Source of the DNA: Candidatus Aenigmatarchaeota archaeon
Lineage (GTDB): Archaea > Aenigmatarchaeota > Aenigmatarchaeia > QMZP01
Direction of reading: 5' to 3'
Assembly (NCBI GenBank): GCA_030615165.1
Contig: JAUWZW010000002.1
Coordinates: 1 to 40,312 of the forward strand
Length of the DNA: 40,312 nucleotides
In this document: positions 23,892-32,192 of the stretch, in pieces
Layout: every line of letters begins with the position of its first letter
How positions within the stretch are numbered: the first letter of the stretch is position 1
The notes under the pieces: generated by a model
What the model saw: the letters and a program-made list of their open reading frames with translations, nothing else
Told to the model about the DNA's origin: nothing
Databases searched by the model: none
Made by a program: the position numbers and the translations under genes

Positions 23892-23941
23892 CAAGTTTGG
23901 AATGCTTTTTAAACAAAAATCTAATTTTAAGGTGTGATGAT

Positions 23942-24529
23942 ATGAACGACAAAATAATAAAAAAGGATGACTGGGCAATCGTGCTGGATTTCCTTTCCCA
24001 TGGGCGTAGTGGAATGGACAGGGCTCAGCCCATGGCTCAGGTTATTGGAGAGAAATATTTCTCTCTGTTAGATGTGATAGTGAGGGATAATGTTAATCTT
24101 AAGATGGGAGACAGGGTCTACATTGGTGATGCGAAGAGGGAAAAGGTCAAGTACATAAGGGAAAGGATCGAGCCGAAGGACCTGACCGTTGCTGCAAAGG
24201 AAGAGCTTTCTGATATCATTGAGAAGATAATAGACAAAAATACGAAGAGATTCCTTGACTTCTTCAACAAAGCAGGACCGGTAACAACAAGGTTGCACCA
24301 GATAGAGCTGTTGCCTGGTATCGGTAAAAGGCATCTGTGGGCAATACTCAATGAGAGAAAGTCAAAGCCCTTTGAATCCTTTCAGAATTTGAAGAAGAGG
24401 GTTCCCCTTTTGCCAGAGCCAAAGAAGATGGTCATAAAAAGAATATTAGACGAACTGGAGAATAAAGATAAATATAGGATATTTGTCCCAAGAATGGAGA
24501 GACGTAAGGGCTTGGATAGGTATCGCTAA
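23942..24529 (+). CDS. DUF655 helix-hairpin-helix nucleic-acid-binding protein
   Basis: 195 residues with an OB-like N-terminal half (DWAIVLDFLSHGRSG, PMAQVIGEKYFSLLDVIVRDN, GDRVYIG) and a helix-hairpin-helix motif LHQIELLPGIGKRHLWAILN typical of DUF655. The family is found next to rpoF in archaea and is thought to bind nucleic acid; no activity is established as far as I know. The start is at 23942, preceded by AAGGTGTGAT; the track start (23897) extends into the promoter region. An AT-rich TATA (TTTTTAAAC) around 23908 suggests its own promoter as well. Confidence 0.85.
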   Translation: MNDKIIKKDDWAIVLDFLSHGRSGMDRAQPMAQVIGEKYFSLLDVIVRDNVNLKMGDRVYIGDAKREKVKYIRERIEPKDLTVAAKEELSDIIEKIIDKNTKRFLDFFNKAGPVTTRLHQIELLPGIGKRHLWAILNERKSKPFESFQNLKKRVPLLPEPKKMVIKRILDELENKDKYRIFVPRMERRKGLDRYR

Positions 24530-24548
24530 AGTTAAGGGGGTATAAAAA

Positions 24549-24977
24549 ATGCTCGTGAAGGAAATAATGAACACTGATGTGAAGACGGTAAGCCCGGATT
24601 CAATTATCCAGAAGGCAGCAAAGAAAATGAGCAAGCATCATGTGGGGTGCCTGATTGTTGTTAAGGACAGCAGGCTTGTTGGCATTGTGACAGAGAGGGA
24701 CATAATGAGGAATGTCGTTGCAAAGGCACTTGATGCTAAAAAAACAAAGGTAAAGAATGTGATGACAAAAAAGGTCATAATGGTAGACCCGGAAAGGGAC
24801 GTTGAGGATGCGGCAGAGATAATGACTGAGAAGAAGATAAAGAAGCTGCCTGTTATCCTTCATGACAAGGTTATAGGGATTGTTACAGCAATGGATATTG
24901 TGACTGCACACCCAAAGACCATAGAGCAGATAGGCAAGTTACTGCTTCTCCCAAAGAAAAAGGCTGTGGCCGGCTAG
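24549..24977 (+). CDS. Tandem CBS-domain protein
   Basis: 142 residues comprising two CBS domains: MNTDVKTVSPDSIIQKAAKKM...GCLIVVKDSRLVGIVTERDIM and VMTKKVIMVDPERDVEDAAEIM...LPVILHDKVIGIVTAMDIV. Paired CBS domains bind adenine nucleotides or SAM and report energy state to partner proteins; the partner is not evident. A GGGGG sequence lies nine bases before the ATG. It follows DUF655 after 19 bases and precedes the tRNA-Ile gene. Confidence 0.88.
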   Translation: MLVKEIMNTDVKTVSPDSIIQKAAKKMSKHHVGCLIVVKDSRLVGIVTERDIMRNVVAKALDAKKTKVKNVMTKKVIMVDPERDVEDAAEIMTEKKIKKLPVILHDKVIGIVTAMDIVTAHPKTIEQIGKLLLLPKKKAVAG

Positions 24978-25042
24978 TTTTTTAAATGTATCCAATCTAT
25001 AAAATATTCACAGGGCTCGTAGCTCAGTTGGTTAGAGCACCA

Positions 25043-25083
25043 ACAAAATGGTATCTGGGTGTTCCCTGGATACTGCGGTGCAT
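25043..25083 (+). other. tRNA-Ile intron 1, position 29/30 (41 nt)
   Basis: The precursor folds as outer helix AGA/TCT, 3-nt bulges CA^A and AT^G, and a central 4-bp helix GCAC/GTGC: an exact BHB motif. Cutting after the second bulge base on each side joins A29 to G30 and produces the paired anticodon stem. The intron body holds a hairpin (GTATC/GATAC). Confidence 0.8.
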
Positions 25084-25091
25084 GTCTTATA

Positions 25092-25117
25092 ATGGCTGTC
25101 CGCAACCAAGCCGTAGA
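25092..25117 (+). other. tRNA-Ile intron 2, canonical position 37/38 (26 nt)
   Basis: A short intron after A37; because of repeated A residues the borders could shift one base without changing the product. The inner helix ATGGCT/AGCCGT is clear, but the central helix is only two pairs, so the BHB is relaxed. It can pair properly with the anticodon stem only after intron 1 is gone. Confidence 0.65.
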
Positions 25118-25139
25118 AGCTGGCGGTCGAGGGTTCAAA

Positions 25140-25219
25140 TCCCAACCCTTTCTTTCAAAAGGAAAGGTCTAGGCTTACCCCAAAGAAACACTTTACAAAA
25201 GAAACTGGGGAAATGAGAA
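25140..25219 (+). other. tRNA-Ile intron 3, T-loop position 59/60 (80 nt)
   Basis: The outer helix is the T-stem itself (GAGGG/CCCTC), the central helix is TTCA/TGAG (one G-U pair), and both bulges are AAT, cut AA^T: a complete BHB. The intron contains CCCTTTCTTTC, GGAAAGGTCTAGG and TTACCCCAAAGAAA, which also occur in that order in the intergenic element at 16568-16693. Confidence 0.8.
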
Positions 25220-25342
25220 TCCCTCCGAGCCCATTCATTGATTTATCGTCAAAAACAAACCCATACAACGTCGATTGACCGAAAAGCTTTTAAATGCAAT
25301 CTGTAATATTATAGGATAGATTAACTTTATAGGTGAGTTGAT

Positions 25343-26992
25343 ATGGCAAACGGAGTAGCTCAGCTTGGCGGACAACCAATTTTGATACTTCCAGAAGGAG
25401 CCCTGAGAAGCAGGGGGAAGGACGCACAGAAGAGCAACATTGCAGCGGCAAGGGTTGTTGCCGATGCTGTCAGGACAACCCTGGGGCCAAAGGGCATGGA
25501 CAAGATGCTTGTTGATCCTCTGGGTGATGTTGTTATAACGAATGATGGCGCTACAATCCTTGATGAGATGCAGATTGAACATCCTGCAGCAAAGATGATG
25601 GCTGAGATTGCAAAGACCCAGGACAAAAGTGTTGGTGACGGAACCACAACAGCGGTTGTTATTGCAGGGGAATTGTTAAAGAAGGCTGAGGAGTTACTGG
25701 ACCAGGAAATTCATCCAACTGTCATAACAAGGGGATTCAGGCTTGCGAAGTTCAGGGTGCTGGATTTGTTAGACAGGATAGCAGACAACATTGACATAAA
25801 AAATGAAAAGGCTATGGAACAGGTTGCAACCACTGCAATGACAGGGAAATCAGCAGAGAAGGCATCAAAGGAACTTTCCGAGCTATCGGTCAGGGCAATC
25901 AAAAAAGTGGCTGAAACCAGGGCAGGAGGTGAAGTGGAAATAGACACGGACAACATAAAGATTGAGAAAAAGGAGGGAGGTTCAATCAATGATACAAAAC
26001 TTATAGAAGGGGTTCTTCTGGACAAAGAGGTTGTTCACTCAGCAATGCCGAGAAGGATTAAAAATGCAAGGATAGCCCTGCTTGACTGCGCCTTGGAGGT
26101 TAAGGAACTGGAATCAGATGCAAAGATAAACATAGATTCCCCTGAGAAGATGCAGGCATTCCTTGAAGAGGAAGAGAAGATGCTTAAAGGCATGGTCAGC
26201 AAGATTTCCCAGACAAAGGCCAATGCAGTTTTTTGCCAGAAGGGTATTGATGACACAGCCCAGCACTATCTTGCAAAGCTGGGAATCTTGGCAGCAAGGA
26301 GGGTGAAGAAGTCTGACATAGAGGCTTTGTCAAAGGCAACAGGGGCAAATATAATCTCGAAGGTAAATGATTTGTCAAAGGATGACTTGGGTTTTGCAGG
26401 TCTGGTTGAAGAAAGGAAGATTGCAGGGGATGAGATGATTTTTGTCGAGGAGTGCAAACAACCCAAGGCTGTTACAATACTGCTCAGGGGAGGAACAGAG
26501 CATGTTGTTGATGAGGTTGAGAGGGCAATGGAGGATGCAATAAAGGGAATTGCATCAGCCTTGGAACTGGGAAAGATAGTTCCTGGCGGGGGTGCTTCTG
26601 AGATAGAGATTGCAAGGGACTTGAGGAAGTATGCAGAGAGCTTCAAGGGCAGGGAGCAGCTGGCAATAAATGCATTCGCTGATGCGATTGAAGTGATTCC
26701 AAGGAGCCTTGCAGAGAACGCTGGCTTGGACCCTATAGACAAGCTTGCAAATCTGAGGGCACAGCATGATAAGGGCATGGCTTCGGCGGGTCTGGATGTT
26801 TTTACAAGTCAGATTCAGGACATGACAAAGCTTGGCGTTATAGAACCCCTGAAAATCAAATTGCAGGCAGTCCAGTCAGCGGCAGAGGCTGCGGAGATGA
26901 TACTGAGGATAGATGATGTAATCTCTGCAGGAACGAGCGAGAAGGGCGGTGCTCCGGGCATGCCGCCTGGCGGAATGCCACCGGGATACTGA
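25343..26992 (+). CDS. thsA: Thermosome subunit (group II chaperonin)
   Basis: ATP-driven protein-folding chamber subunit, 549 residues, full family length. Hallmarks in order: [45 protein letters not shown] (nucleotide pocket), [16 protein letters not shown], the apical domain with its helical protrusion (about 210-370), [34 protein letters not shown] and [11 protein letters not shown], then a Gly/Met/Pro tail ending GGMPPGY. The ATG follows GGTGAG, with a TATA (CTTTTAAAT) about 55 bp upstream, so the transcript has a leader. Only one subunit gene is visible here; others may lie elsewhere. Confidence 0.97.
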   Translation: MANGVAQLGGQPILILPEGALRSRGKDAQKSNIAAARVVADAVRTTLGPKGMDKMLVDPLGDVVITNDGATILDEMQIEHPAAKMMAEIAKTQDKSVGDGTTTAVVIAGELLKKAEELLDQEIHPTVITRGFRLAKFRVLDLLDRIADNIDIKNEKAMEQVATTAMTGKSAEKASKELSELSVRAIKKVAETRAGGEVEIDTDNIKIEKKEGGSINDTKLIEGVLLDKEVVHSAMPRRIKNARIALLDCALEVKELESDAKINIDSPEKMQAFLEEEEKMLKGMVSKISQTKANAVFCQKGIDDTAQHYLAKLGILAARRVKKSDIEALSKATGANIISKVNDLSKDDLGFAGLVEERKIAGDEMIFVEECKQPKAVTILLRGGTEHVVDEVERAMEDAIKGIASALELGKIVPGGGASEIEIARDLRKYAESFKGREQLAINAFADAIEVIPRSLAENAGLDPIDKLANLRAQHDKGMASAGLDVFTSQIQDMTKLGVIEPLKIKLQAVQSAAEAAEMILRIDDVISAGTSEKGGAPGMPPGGMPPGY

Positions 26993-27002
26993 CAAGACAA
27001 AA

Positions 27003-27010
27003 CTTTTTTT
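27003..27010 (+). terminator. Poly-T terminator after the thermosome gene
   Basis: A run of eight T residues begins about ten bases after the thermosome stop, without a strong preceding hairpin. Archaeal RNA polymerase terminates at such oligo-T tracts. The next gene starts 39 bases later with its own leader. Confidence 0.4.
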
Positions 27011-27048
27011 AACAAAGTCATGTCTCACAGAGTCAATACAATGGTGAG

Positions 27049-27540
27049 ATGAAGATATTTATATGGGATAAAGACAATACTTTATATATGAATGATGAGT
27101 ACGAGGTAATACCAACATCACCCATAAGAAGGCTTGAAAAGCGCCTTGCAAAGATTGAGACAACCAGTTCTTCCTCAGAGATTCAAAGATTGATTGAACA
27201 GATAATAGAGCTGATAAAATCAAACCAGAGGATTATAGATGATGTGATAAAGGCTGATGCTGAACTGAGGAATGAGATATCCAAGGTTCCTGGAAAGATT
27301 GATGAATTGCTTGACAACATGGGCGAATTTATAGATTTACTGAAGGCATCTGCCACAGAGGAAACAGTCTCTGAGGTCTCAAAGGATGTGATGAAGCCCC
27401 TTGTTGAAAAGATGACAGAGATGGTTGATCAGAACAAGAAGATTCTGGAAGCAGACCAGGCTTCCCTTGTAAGCCTTGGCGTGATTGACAAAAGGTTGAA
27501 GAGATTATACCTGCAGTTTGCAAGCATTTATAAGAGATAA
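27049..27540 (+). CDS. Coiled-coil protein at the head of the pilus operon
   Basis: 163 residues. It opens MKIFIWDKDNTLYMNDEYEV, continues TSPIRRLEKRLAKIETTSSS, and has coiled-coil helices from about 30-75 and 90-150. It is soluble, without cysteines or a membrane helix. The RRLEKRL...IE pattern recalls archaellum accessory FlaC/D/E-like coiled coils, but the match is only compositional. It precedes the small membrane protein and pilin genes by short gaps and is probably part of the pilus unit. MNDEYEV (residue 14) is an alternative start. Confidence 0.6.
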   Translation: MKIFIWDKDNTLYMNDEYEVIPTSPIRRLEKRLAKIETTSSSSEIQRLIEQIIELIKSNQRIIDDVIKADAELRNEISKVPGKIDELLDNMGEFIDLLKASATEETVSEVSKDVMKPLVEKMTEMVDQNKKILEADQASLVSLGVIDKRLKRLYLQFASIYKR

Positions 27541-27582
27541 TTTATAAAGGAGGAGAGGCAAATATAAACCAAAGTGATATGT

Positions 27583-27783
27583 ATGGAAAAATTCTTAACG
27601 ACTCAGGTGTTCACAGTAGCGGTTGCTGTAGTATTGTTGATTACCTTCTATCTGTTGCTGGCAACAAGCCTGACAACAGGCATTGAGGTATTCACACCAC
27701 TGATACTGATAGTGCTTGCAGTGATATGCTTGGGCATATTCGCAGAGCTTACAAAGGTGGAGAAAGCACTGAGCAAAAAATAA
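27583..27783 (+). CDS. Small two-helix membrane protein
   Basis: 66 residues with two hydrophobic helices (TQVFTVAVAVVLLITFYLLL and FTPLILIVLAVICLGIFAEL) and a basic C-terminus (KVEKALSKK). ATG 27583 is preferred to the track's 27574 because MEKFL is a natural start. It lies between the coiled-coil gene and the pilin gene on the same strand. No family is recognised; it may be a small subunit of the pilus membrane platform (inferred). Confidence 0.55.
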   Translation: MEKFLTTQVFTVAVAVVLLITFYLLLATSLTTGIEVFTPLILIVLAVICLGIFAELTKVEKALSKK

Positions 27784-27811
27784 ATCTTAGATATAAAATA
27801 GGAGGGAAAAA

Positions 27812-28204
27812 ATGAGAAAGGGTATAACACCGATTATATCGATTATAGTGTTGCTGTTGATCACAGTGGCGCTTGCAGGTGCAGCATGGACATACCTTTC
27901 GGGAATCATGGGGATATACACAGAGAAGTCATTCATAATACCCACAGCCGGTGCGTATTGCAGTGCAGGTAAGATTGTAGTTAGTCTTGTCAATACAGGC
28001 ACTAGTACCATAACAACGGATAACTGGATCACTGCATCCATTGACCCAGCTATAAACTGTACTGCAGGAGATCCTGTGAAACCAACTAGTAATATCGAAC
28101 CCAAAGGAACGGGGACATTTACCGCGAGCTGTGCCACTGGTATCAGCTACACACTTCACATAGGGACAGCAGCAGGAACACAGCACCCAGTAGTGGCCTG
28201 TTAA
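27812..28204 (+). CDS. Archaeal type IV pilin
   Basis: 130 residues with a class III signal: MRKG followed by ITPIISIIVLLLITVALAGAAW, cleaved most likely after Gly4. The mature domain is a Thr/Ser/Gly-rich beta-type domain with cysteines (YCSAGK, INCTAGD, ASCATG, VVAC) that could form disulphides. AGGAGGGAAAAA precedes the ATG, a strong ribosome-binding site consistent with high expression. Being closest to the assembly genes, it is a good candidate for the major pilin. Confidence 0.78.
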   Translation: MRKGITPIISIIVLLLITVALAGAAWTYLSGIMGIYTEKSFIIPTAGAYCSAGKIVVSLVNTGTSTITTDNWITASIDPAINCTAGDPVKPTSNIEPKGTGTFTASCATGISYTLHIGTAAGTQHPVVAC

Positions 28205-28302
28205 TTGCATTCTTTTTTGACTTTTCCCCTTTTCTTTAAATCTGGGTAGCAAGGAATGGTTCTGATTGCTGTTTTAAATATCCATAAAGCCAATTATTAT
28301 TT

Positions 28303-28986
28303 ATGAGAAGGCTTTCCGGTCAGGTGCAACCGATATCGCTTGTCATAATAAGCGGCATAGTTATCGGACTTATTGGTGTGGCCTATTTCTGGGGTATACC
28401 ATTGATAGAGAAGAGGGCAACAATAACAGAAATCACATCAGCAGAGAAGTTCGTATCAGATCTGAATAAAAGGATAAAAGACCTTGTGAAAACAGGGGCA
28501 GGCAAGGTTGAGATAGATATACCGGAAAACCTTATTAAACTGGTCCCCAACTCCTCTACCAACCCTGACAGCAATTCCATTATCATGGAATTTTTTGTTG
28601 ATCAGCCCATGATATACCCGAACGCAACTGTATACATAGATGCTGTCAGTTGCGAGGACATTGGAGAAAGTCCCACACACATGGAAAATTTCACAACATG
28701 CATAGGTATGCACGGCACGGCTTCTCCAGAGATAATATCCCTAAGAGAGACGGAAGATGAGTATACGAGAAAATACCTGATGAGGCTGAAGCTGCACTAC
28801 AGGGAATTGGACACATTAGATAAGGGTTATAAGATAGTATTGTGTCCGACAGTGCTAGGCTGTACAACAGAAGCTACAGGAAACAGCAGGATAACGTTAA
28901 CCTTTGAAAAGAATGTTATTCTTTCTGGTGCAGCAGCAAACGGAGGAGACCTTGTTGCAACATACATTAATGTAGACCTGATTTAA
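28303..28986 (+). CDS. Minor pilin-like single-span membrane protein
   Basis: 227 residues: a short basic head, then PISLVIISGIVIGLIGVAYFWG as one membrane helix, then an extracellular domain with four cysteines (SCEDIG, TTCIGM, VLCPTVLGCT) and N-x-S/T sites. Layout and post-helix sequence parallel the protein at 15830-16567. TTTTAAATAT lies about 26 bp before the ATG, so the mRNA is probably leaderless. It is likely a minor pilin or tip protein (inferred from position). Confidence 0.62.
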   Translation: MRRLSGQVQPISLVIISGIVIGLIGVAYFWGIPLIEKRATITEITSAEKFVSDLNKRIKDLVKTGAGKVEIDIPENLIKLVPNSSTNPDSNSIIMEFFVDQPMIYPNATVYIDAVSCEDIGESPTHMENFTTCIGMHGTASPEIISLRETEDEYTRKYLMRLKLHYRELDTLDKGYKIVLCPTVLGCTTEATGNSRITLTFEKNVILSGAAANGGDLVATYINVDLI

Positions 28987-29029
28987 TTACCGTTTTAAAT
29001 TAATAACTGCAGGACTCCAATATATTTGT

Positions 29030-29464
29030 ATGACAAAAAACAGAAGAATGAAGGCACAGTCCCTAGTTTTTGAACAGGTCATGCTATTTGTAATTGGTAT
29101 TAGTATACTTATTATATGTTTTGCCATTTTCGCAACATACCAGGATTATTTCTTATCCGTTAGTGTTAATGACCAGCTTGAAGAGGTCAGGAATCTGATA
29201 GTATTTAACATATTAAAGCTTTCAGAAAAGGAGGATGAGGTGGAGTCCTCTATCACTTTGCCAATATCAAAGAATGTTGGCAGCGAGGCATATAAAGTAG
29301 AGCTGTCAGAGAATGGATTGAATGTGACATCCCTTGTTTCAGGCGTATCAAAGTTTTCAAATGTCTATGGACTAAATGAATCATTTGAATTTAGCGGGAG
29401 GGCTGTGAGCACAAGTGGAAGGATTATAATTTATAAAACAGGAAAAAGAATTAGATTAATATAG
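29030..29464 (+). CDS. Pilin-like membrane protein (FlaF/FlaG-like layout)
   Basis: 144 residues: basic head, helix QVMLFVIGISILIICFAIFA, then a small beta-rich domain (SSITLPISKNVGSEAYKVELS, TSGRIIIYKTGKRIRLI). An internal ATG (29048, MKAQSLVFEQ) is an equally likely start. It resembles archaellum FlaF/FlaG-type or minor pilin proteins in plan only. TTTTAAATTAATAA about 25-35 bp upstream could be its own TATA. The next gene, the ATPase, starts 15 bases after its stop. Confidence 0.6.
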   Translation: MTKNRRMKAQSLVFEQVMLFVIGISILIICFAIFATYQDYFLSVSVNDQLEEVRNLIVFNILKLSEKEDEVESSITLPISKNVGSEAYKVELSENGLNVTSLVSGVSKFSNVYGLNESFEFSGRAVSTSGRIIIYKTGKRIRLI

Positions 29465-29479
29465 GAGGATTGATTCTAC

Positions 29480-31294
29480 ATGCCAAGGATACCTGAACTG
29501 GAGCCCAAGGCAATAAAGCCGGGAGTATTGCGACCCAAATTAAAGGTTAGCACTAAAGCCATAGTTAATACACTCAGGGCAGGGTACATTCTGAGAAAGA
29601 AGAAGAGAGAGGAAGAGAAAAGAACGTTCTTGGAGGGTCAGTTTTTTCTCCCTCCGGGTGCGCCAATGAGGATGCCACCCGGAGAGGTCAGGATAGAGGC
29701 AGAGAAAATAGAGGTTGAAAAAGCAAAAGGCATAGAAATACCGGTTAAGTTCAAACCAACTGGCGCACCGGTGAGGACTGAAGAGGAGAAGGAGTTCCTC
29801 AGGGAGCTGAATATATTTTATAATTTAATACCCAGGACCCCTAAGAGGGGGGAACTCGTTTATGCCTATGTAAACATAATATGGGACAAGAAGGCAGGGG
29901 AACTTCTGTATAAAGTGAAGGAACCAGCCATTACCCAGGCAGACAAGGAAATAATTGAAAAGGTGAAGAGGGAGCTTGAGGAGAGGCTGGATATAGATTT
30001 CACAAAACTGGGTGAGATAAGGGCTAAAGAGTTGTTAAGGGAGGAGATTACGAAATCATTTTCCCTTATACCTGATTTGGAGTTAGAGGAGAAAAAGAAA
30101 AATATACTGGCCTATTACATAGAAAGGGATGTTATTGGTTTCGGGAAGATAGAGGCCATCATGCAGGACACGAATATAGAGGACATATCCTGCGATGGCG
30201 TGGGGATTACCCTGTATATTTACCACAGAGACCCAAAGCTTGGTTCTATGAAAACCAATATAACGTTTAATGACAAGGATGAACTCAATGCATTTGTTAC
30301 GAAGCTTGCACAGAGGTGCAACAAAACAATATCCATTGCAGAGCCCCTGCTTGAGGGATCCTTGCTTGATGGTTCAAGGGTCCAGGCAACCCTAGGAACG
30401 GATATAGCAAGGCGCGGTTCAAACTTTACGGTCAGAAAATTCACAGAGAAACCGCTGACACCAACCCACATGTTAAGATACAAAACTCTGGACTCGACAC
30501 AGCTTGCATATCTATGGCTTGCGATAGAAAACGGCCAGTCCATTCTGGTGAGTGGAGGAACGGCGACGGGCAAAACATGCTTGCTCAATGCCCTTTCCCT
30601 TTTCATAAGACCAAATATGAAGATAGTTTCGATTGAGGACACCCCTGAGCTCAGGCTGCCGCATACGCACTGGATACCTGAGGTTGCAAGGACACCAATA
30701 TCCATTGAGGGGAAGGTGGGTGAGGTCAGCCTGTTCGATTTGCTGAAATCCTCCCTAAGGCAGAGGCCTGACTACATAGTACTCGGCGAGGTCAGGGGAA
30801 AGGAAGCCTTTGTGTTATTCCAGCAGATGGCTACTGGGCATCCAAGTCTGGCAACAATACACGCAGCAAGCTTTCCACAGTTGGTTGACAGACTGATAAC
30901 ACCTCCAATATCCCTGCCGCCAGCCCTTTTGGAGAACATAAACATAGTGATATTCCTTGTGCTGTCCAGAATGAAGGGAAGTTATGTGAGGAGGGCGGAC
31001 AGCATAATGGAGATTGTCGGGGTCAAAGAGAGCAGACCTGTTACAAAGAAGATTTTTGAATGGAAACCGGTGAGCGACTCTTTTGATATAGTTGAGAAAT
31101 CCGTTATTTTAAGCAGCATTACCAAAAGGCTGGGGGTAACAGAGGACAAGCTTAAAGAAGAGATGGCAAGGAGGAAGAGTGTTTTGGAATGGATGCTGGA
31201 ACAGAATATATTCGATTACAAAGATGTAGCCAGGATTATAAGCACTTATTATAGCAACCCTGAAAGGATTATGGACCTTGTTGAATCAGGCTGA
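29480..31294 (+). CDS. Type IV pilus/archaellum assembly ATPase (GspE/FlaI family)
   Basis: Hexameric cytoplasmic motor that drives pilus assembly. 604 residues: an N-terminal extension (1-110) that is Pro/Lys-rich with PPGAPMRMPPGEV, an N-terminal domain with EDISCDGVGITLYIYHR and EGSLLDGSRVQATL, then the catalytic domain with Walker A SGGTATGKTCLLNAL, Asp box SIEDTPELRLPH, Walker B DYIVLGEVRGKEA and His box GHPSLATIHAAS. All catalytic residues are present. AGGAGG lies 13-18 bases upstream. Next come two TadC-like platform genes, as expected for a pilus or archaellum machine. Confidence 0.92.
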   Translation: MPRIPELEPKAIKPGVLRPKLKVSTKAIVNTLRAGYILRKKKREEEKRTFLEGQFFLPPGAPMRMPPGEVRIEAEKIEVEKAKGIEIPVKFKPTGAPVRTEEEKEFLRELNIFYNLIPRTPKRGELVYAYVNIIWDKKAGELLYKVKEPAITQADKEIIEKVKRELEERLDIDFTKLGEIRAKELLREEITKSFSLIPDLELEEKKKNILAYYIERDVIGFGKIEAIMQDTNIEDISCDGVGITLYIYHRDPKLGSMKTNITFNDKDELNAFVTKLAQRCNKTISIAEPLLEGSLLDGSRVQATLGTDIARRGSNFTVRKFTEKPLTPTHMLRYKTLDSTQLAYLWLAIENGQSILVSGGTATGKTCLLNALSLFIRPNMKIVSIEDTPELRLPHTHWIPEVARTPISIEGKVGEVSLFDLLKSSLRQRPDYIVLGEVRGKEAFVLFQQMATGHPSLATIHAASFPQLVDRLITPPISLPPALLENINIVIFLVLSRMKGSYVRRADSIMEIVGVKESRPVTKKIFEWKPVSDSFDIVEKSVILSSITKRLGVTEDKLKEEMARRKSVLEWMLEQNIFDYKDVARIISTYYSNPERIMDLVESG

Positions 31295-31337
31295 CCCTAT
31301 TGATGCACAAGACTAACCTTTCCGATGAGGAGGTAAT

Positions 31338-32186
31338 ATGTTCAAGAGAGTTGCTGTTAAGCTATTCGGCAGCATAGTTAAAACATATGTGGATTACTTT
31401 GATGCACTCAAAGGAAATCTCAGAAAGGCAAGGATGATGATAACAATCAATGATTACCTTTCATGTTTACTGTTTGCCTCCCTCATTACCTTTATGGTTT
31501 CTGTTATATCTGTTTCCGTTTTTGTGGCGTTCAGCATAATTGATTTTGCCTATTCCTATACACTCGGCATAATAATATCCATCGTGTTCTCAGGGATTGT
31601 ATTCTTTATAGGCTATTACTATCCATCAATAAAGGGAAAAAGCCTTCAGACACAGATAGAGAGGTCATTACCGTTTGCTGTCTCCTACATGGCCACATCA
31701 GCATCCTCTGGTATTAATCCTGTTGAAATATTCAAGATGCTGTCTTTAAAGGGAGGGATACTGGGAGAGGAGGCCAACAGGATATATACTAATGTTGTAA
31801 GCATGGGTATGAACCTGACAGCTGCTATCCAAAGGAGTGCAACCAGGAGCCCTTCACCACAGTTTTCTGACCTCTTGTGGGGAATGGCATCGATTATTAC
31901 AGCAGGAGGGAGCCTTGAGACATACCTTAGAGGAAAATCAAAAACCTTCATGTCACAGTACAGAAGAATGCTGAATGATTATGCAAGGCAGATAACACTT
32001 TACACAGAGATATACATAACCCTGATAATAGTGGGCAGTTTGTTTTTCATAATTCTGATAGCGATAATATCACCTATAACAGGTATGGGTGTGTTGCCCA
32101 TTCAAACATTCCTTGTGTTCCTCCTCATCCCTGCGGTTTCCGCAGGCTTTATAGTCCTGTTAAAGGGTATATCGCCCATGGAGTAA
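31338..32186 (+). CDS. Type II secretion/pilus platform protein, TadC/FlaJ half 1
   Basis: 282 residues: a cytoplasmic N-terminus, two closely spaced helices (about 37-90), the T2SSF domain with IERSLPFAVSYMATSASSGINPVEIFKML and SPSPQFSDLLWGMASIITAGGSLETYLRGKS, and two C-terminal helices. Euryarchaeal FlaJ normally carries two such halves in one protein; here the second half is the next gene, six bases downstream. GAGGAGGTAAT sits directly before the ATG. Confidence 0.85.
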   Translation: MFKRVAVKLFGSIVKTYVDYFDALKGNLRKARMMITINDYLSCLLFASLITFMVSVISVSVFVAFSIIDFAYSYTLGIIISIVFSGIVFFIGYYYPSIKGKSLQTQIERSLPFAVSYMATSASSGINPVEIFKMLSLKGGILGEEANRIYTNVVSMGMNLTAAIQRSATRSPSPQFSDLLWGMASIITAGGSLETYLRGKSKTFMSQYRRMLNDYARQITLYTEIYITLIIVGSLFFIILIAIISPITGMGVLPIQTFLVFLLIPAVSAGFIVLLKGISPME

Positions 32187-32192
32187 AAGAGC

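Larger units (their letters stand above)
25013..25233 (+). tRNA. tRNA-Ile(UAU) with three introns
   Basis: Exons join to a perfect 74-nt cloverleaf. The acceptor stem is GGGCUCG/CGAGCCC with discriminator A. The D-arm is GCUC-AGUUGGUUA-GAGC. The anticodon arm is CCAGU-CUUAUAA-GCUGG, the variable loop CGGUC, and the T-arm GAGGG-UUCAAAU-CCCUC. The loop CU-UAU-AA gives anticodon UAU, reading AUA. Introns lie at positions 29/30, 37/38 and 59/60. Introns 1 and 3 have full BHB motifs; intron 2 is relaxed. A TATA (TTTTTTAAAT, 24978-24987) lies upstream. Most archaea read AUA with a CAU tRNA modified to agmatidine by TiaS; UAU is rare (known family biology, from memory). Confidence 0.85.

Noticed and set aside
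25040-25130. Reading the tRNA as a single-intron gene or as a Leu/Lys/Met tRNA
   Set aside because: All such folds leave a mismatch in the anticodon stem (A30-C40 or A30-A40) or lack U33. Only the three-intron solution gives full pairing and BHB sites.
24986-25216. 76-aa ORF over the tRNA-Ile locus
   Set aside because: It is a translation of the tRNA exons and introns (beginning in the TATA-tRNA gap); the tRNA structure explains the sequence fully.
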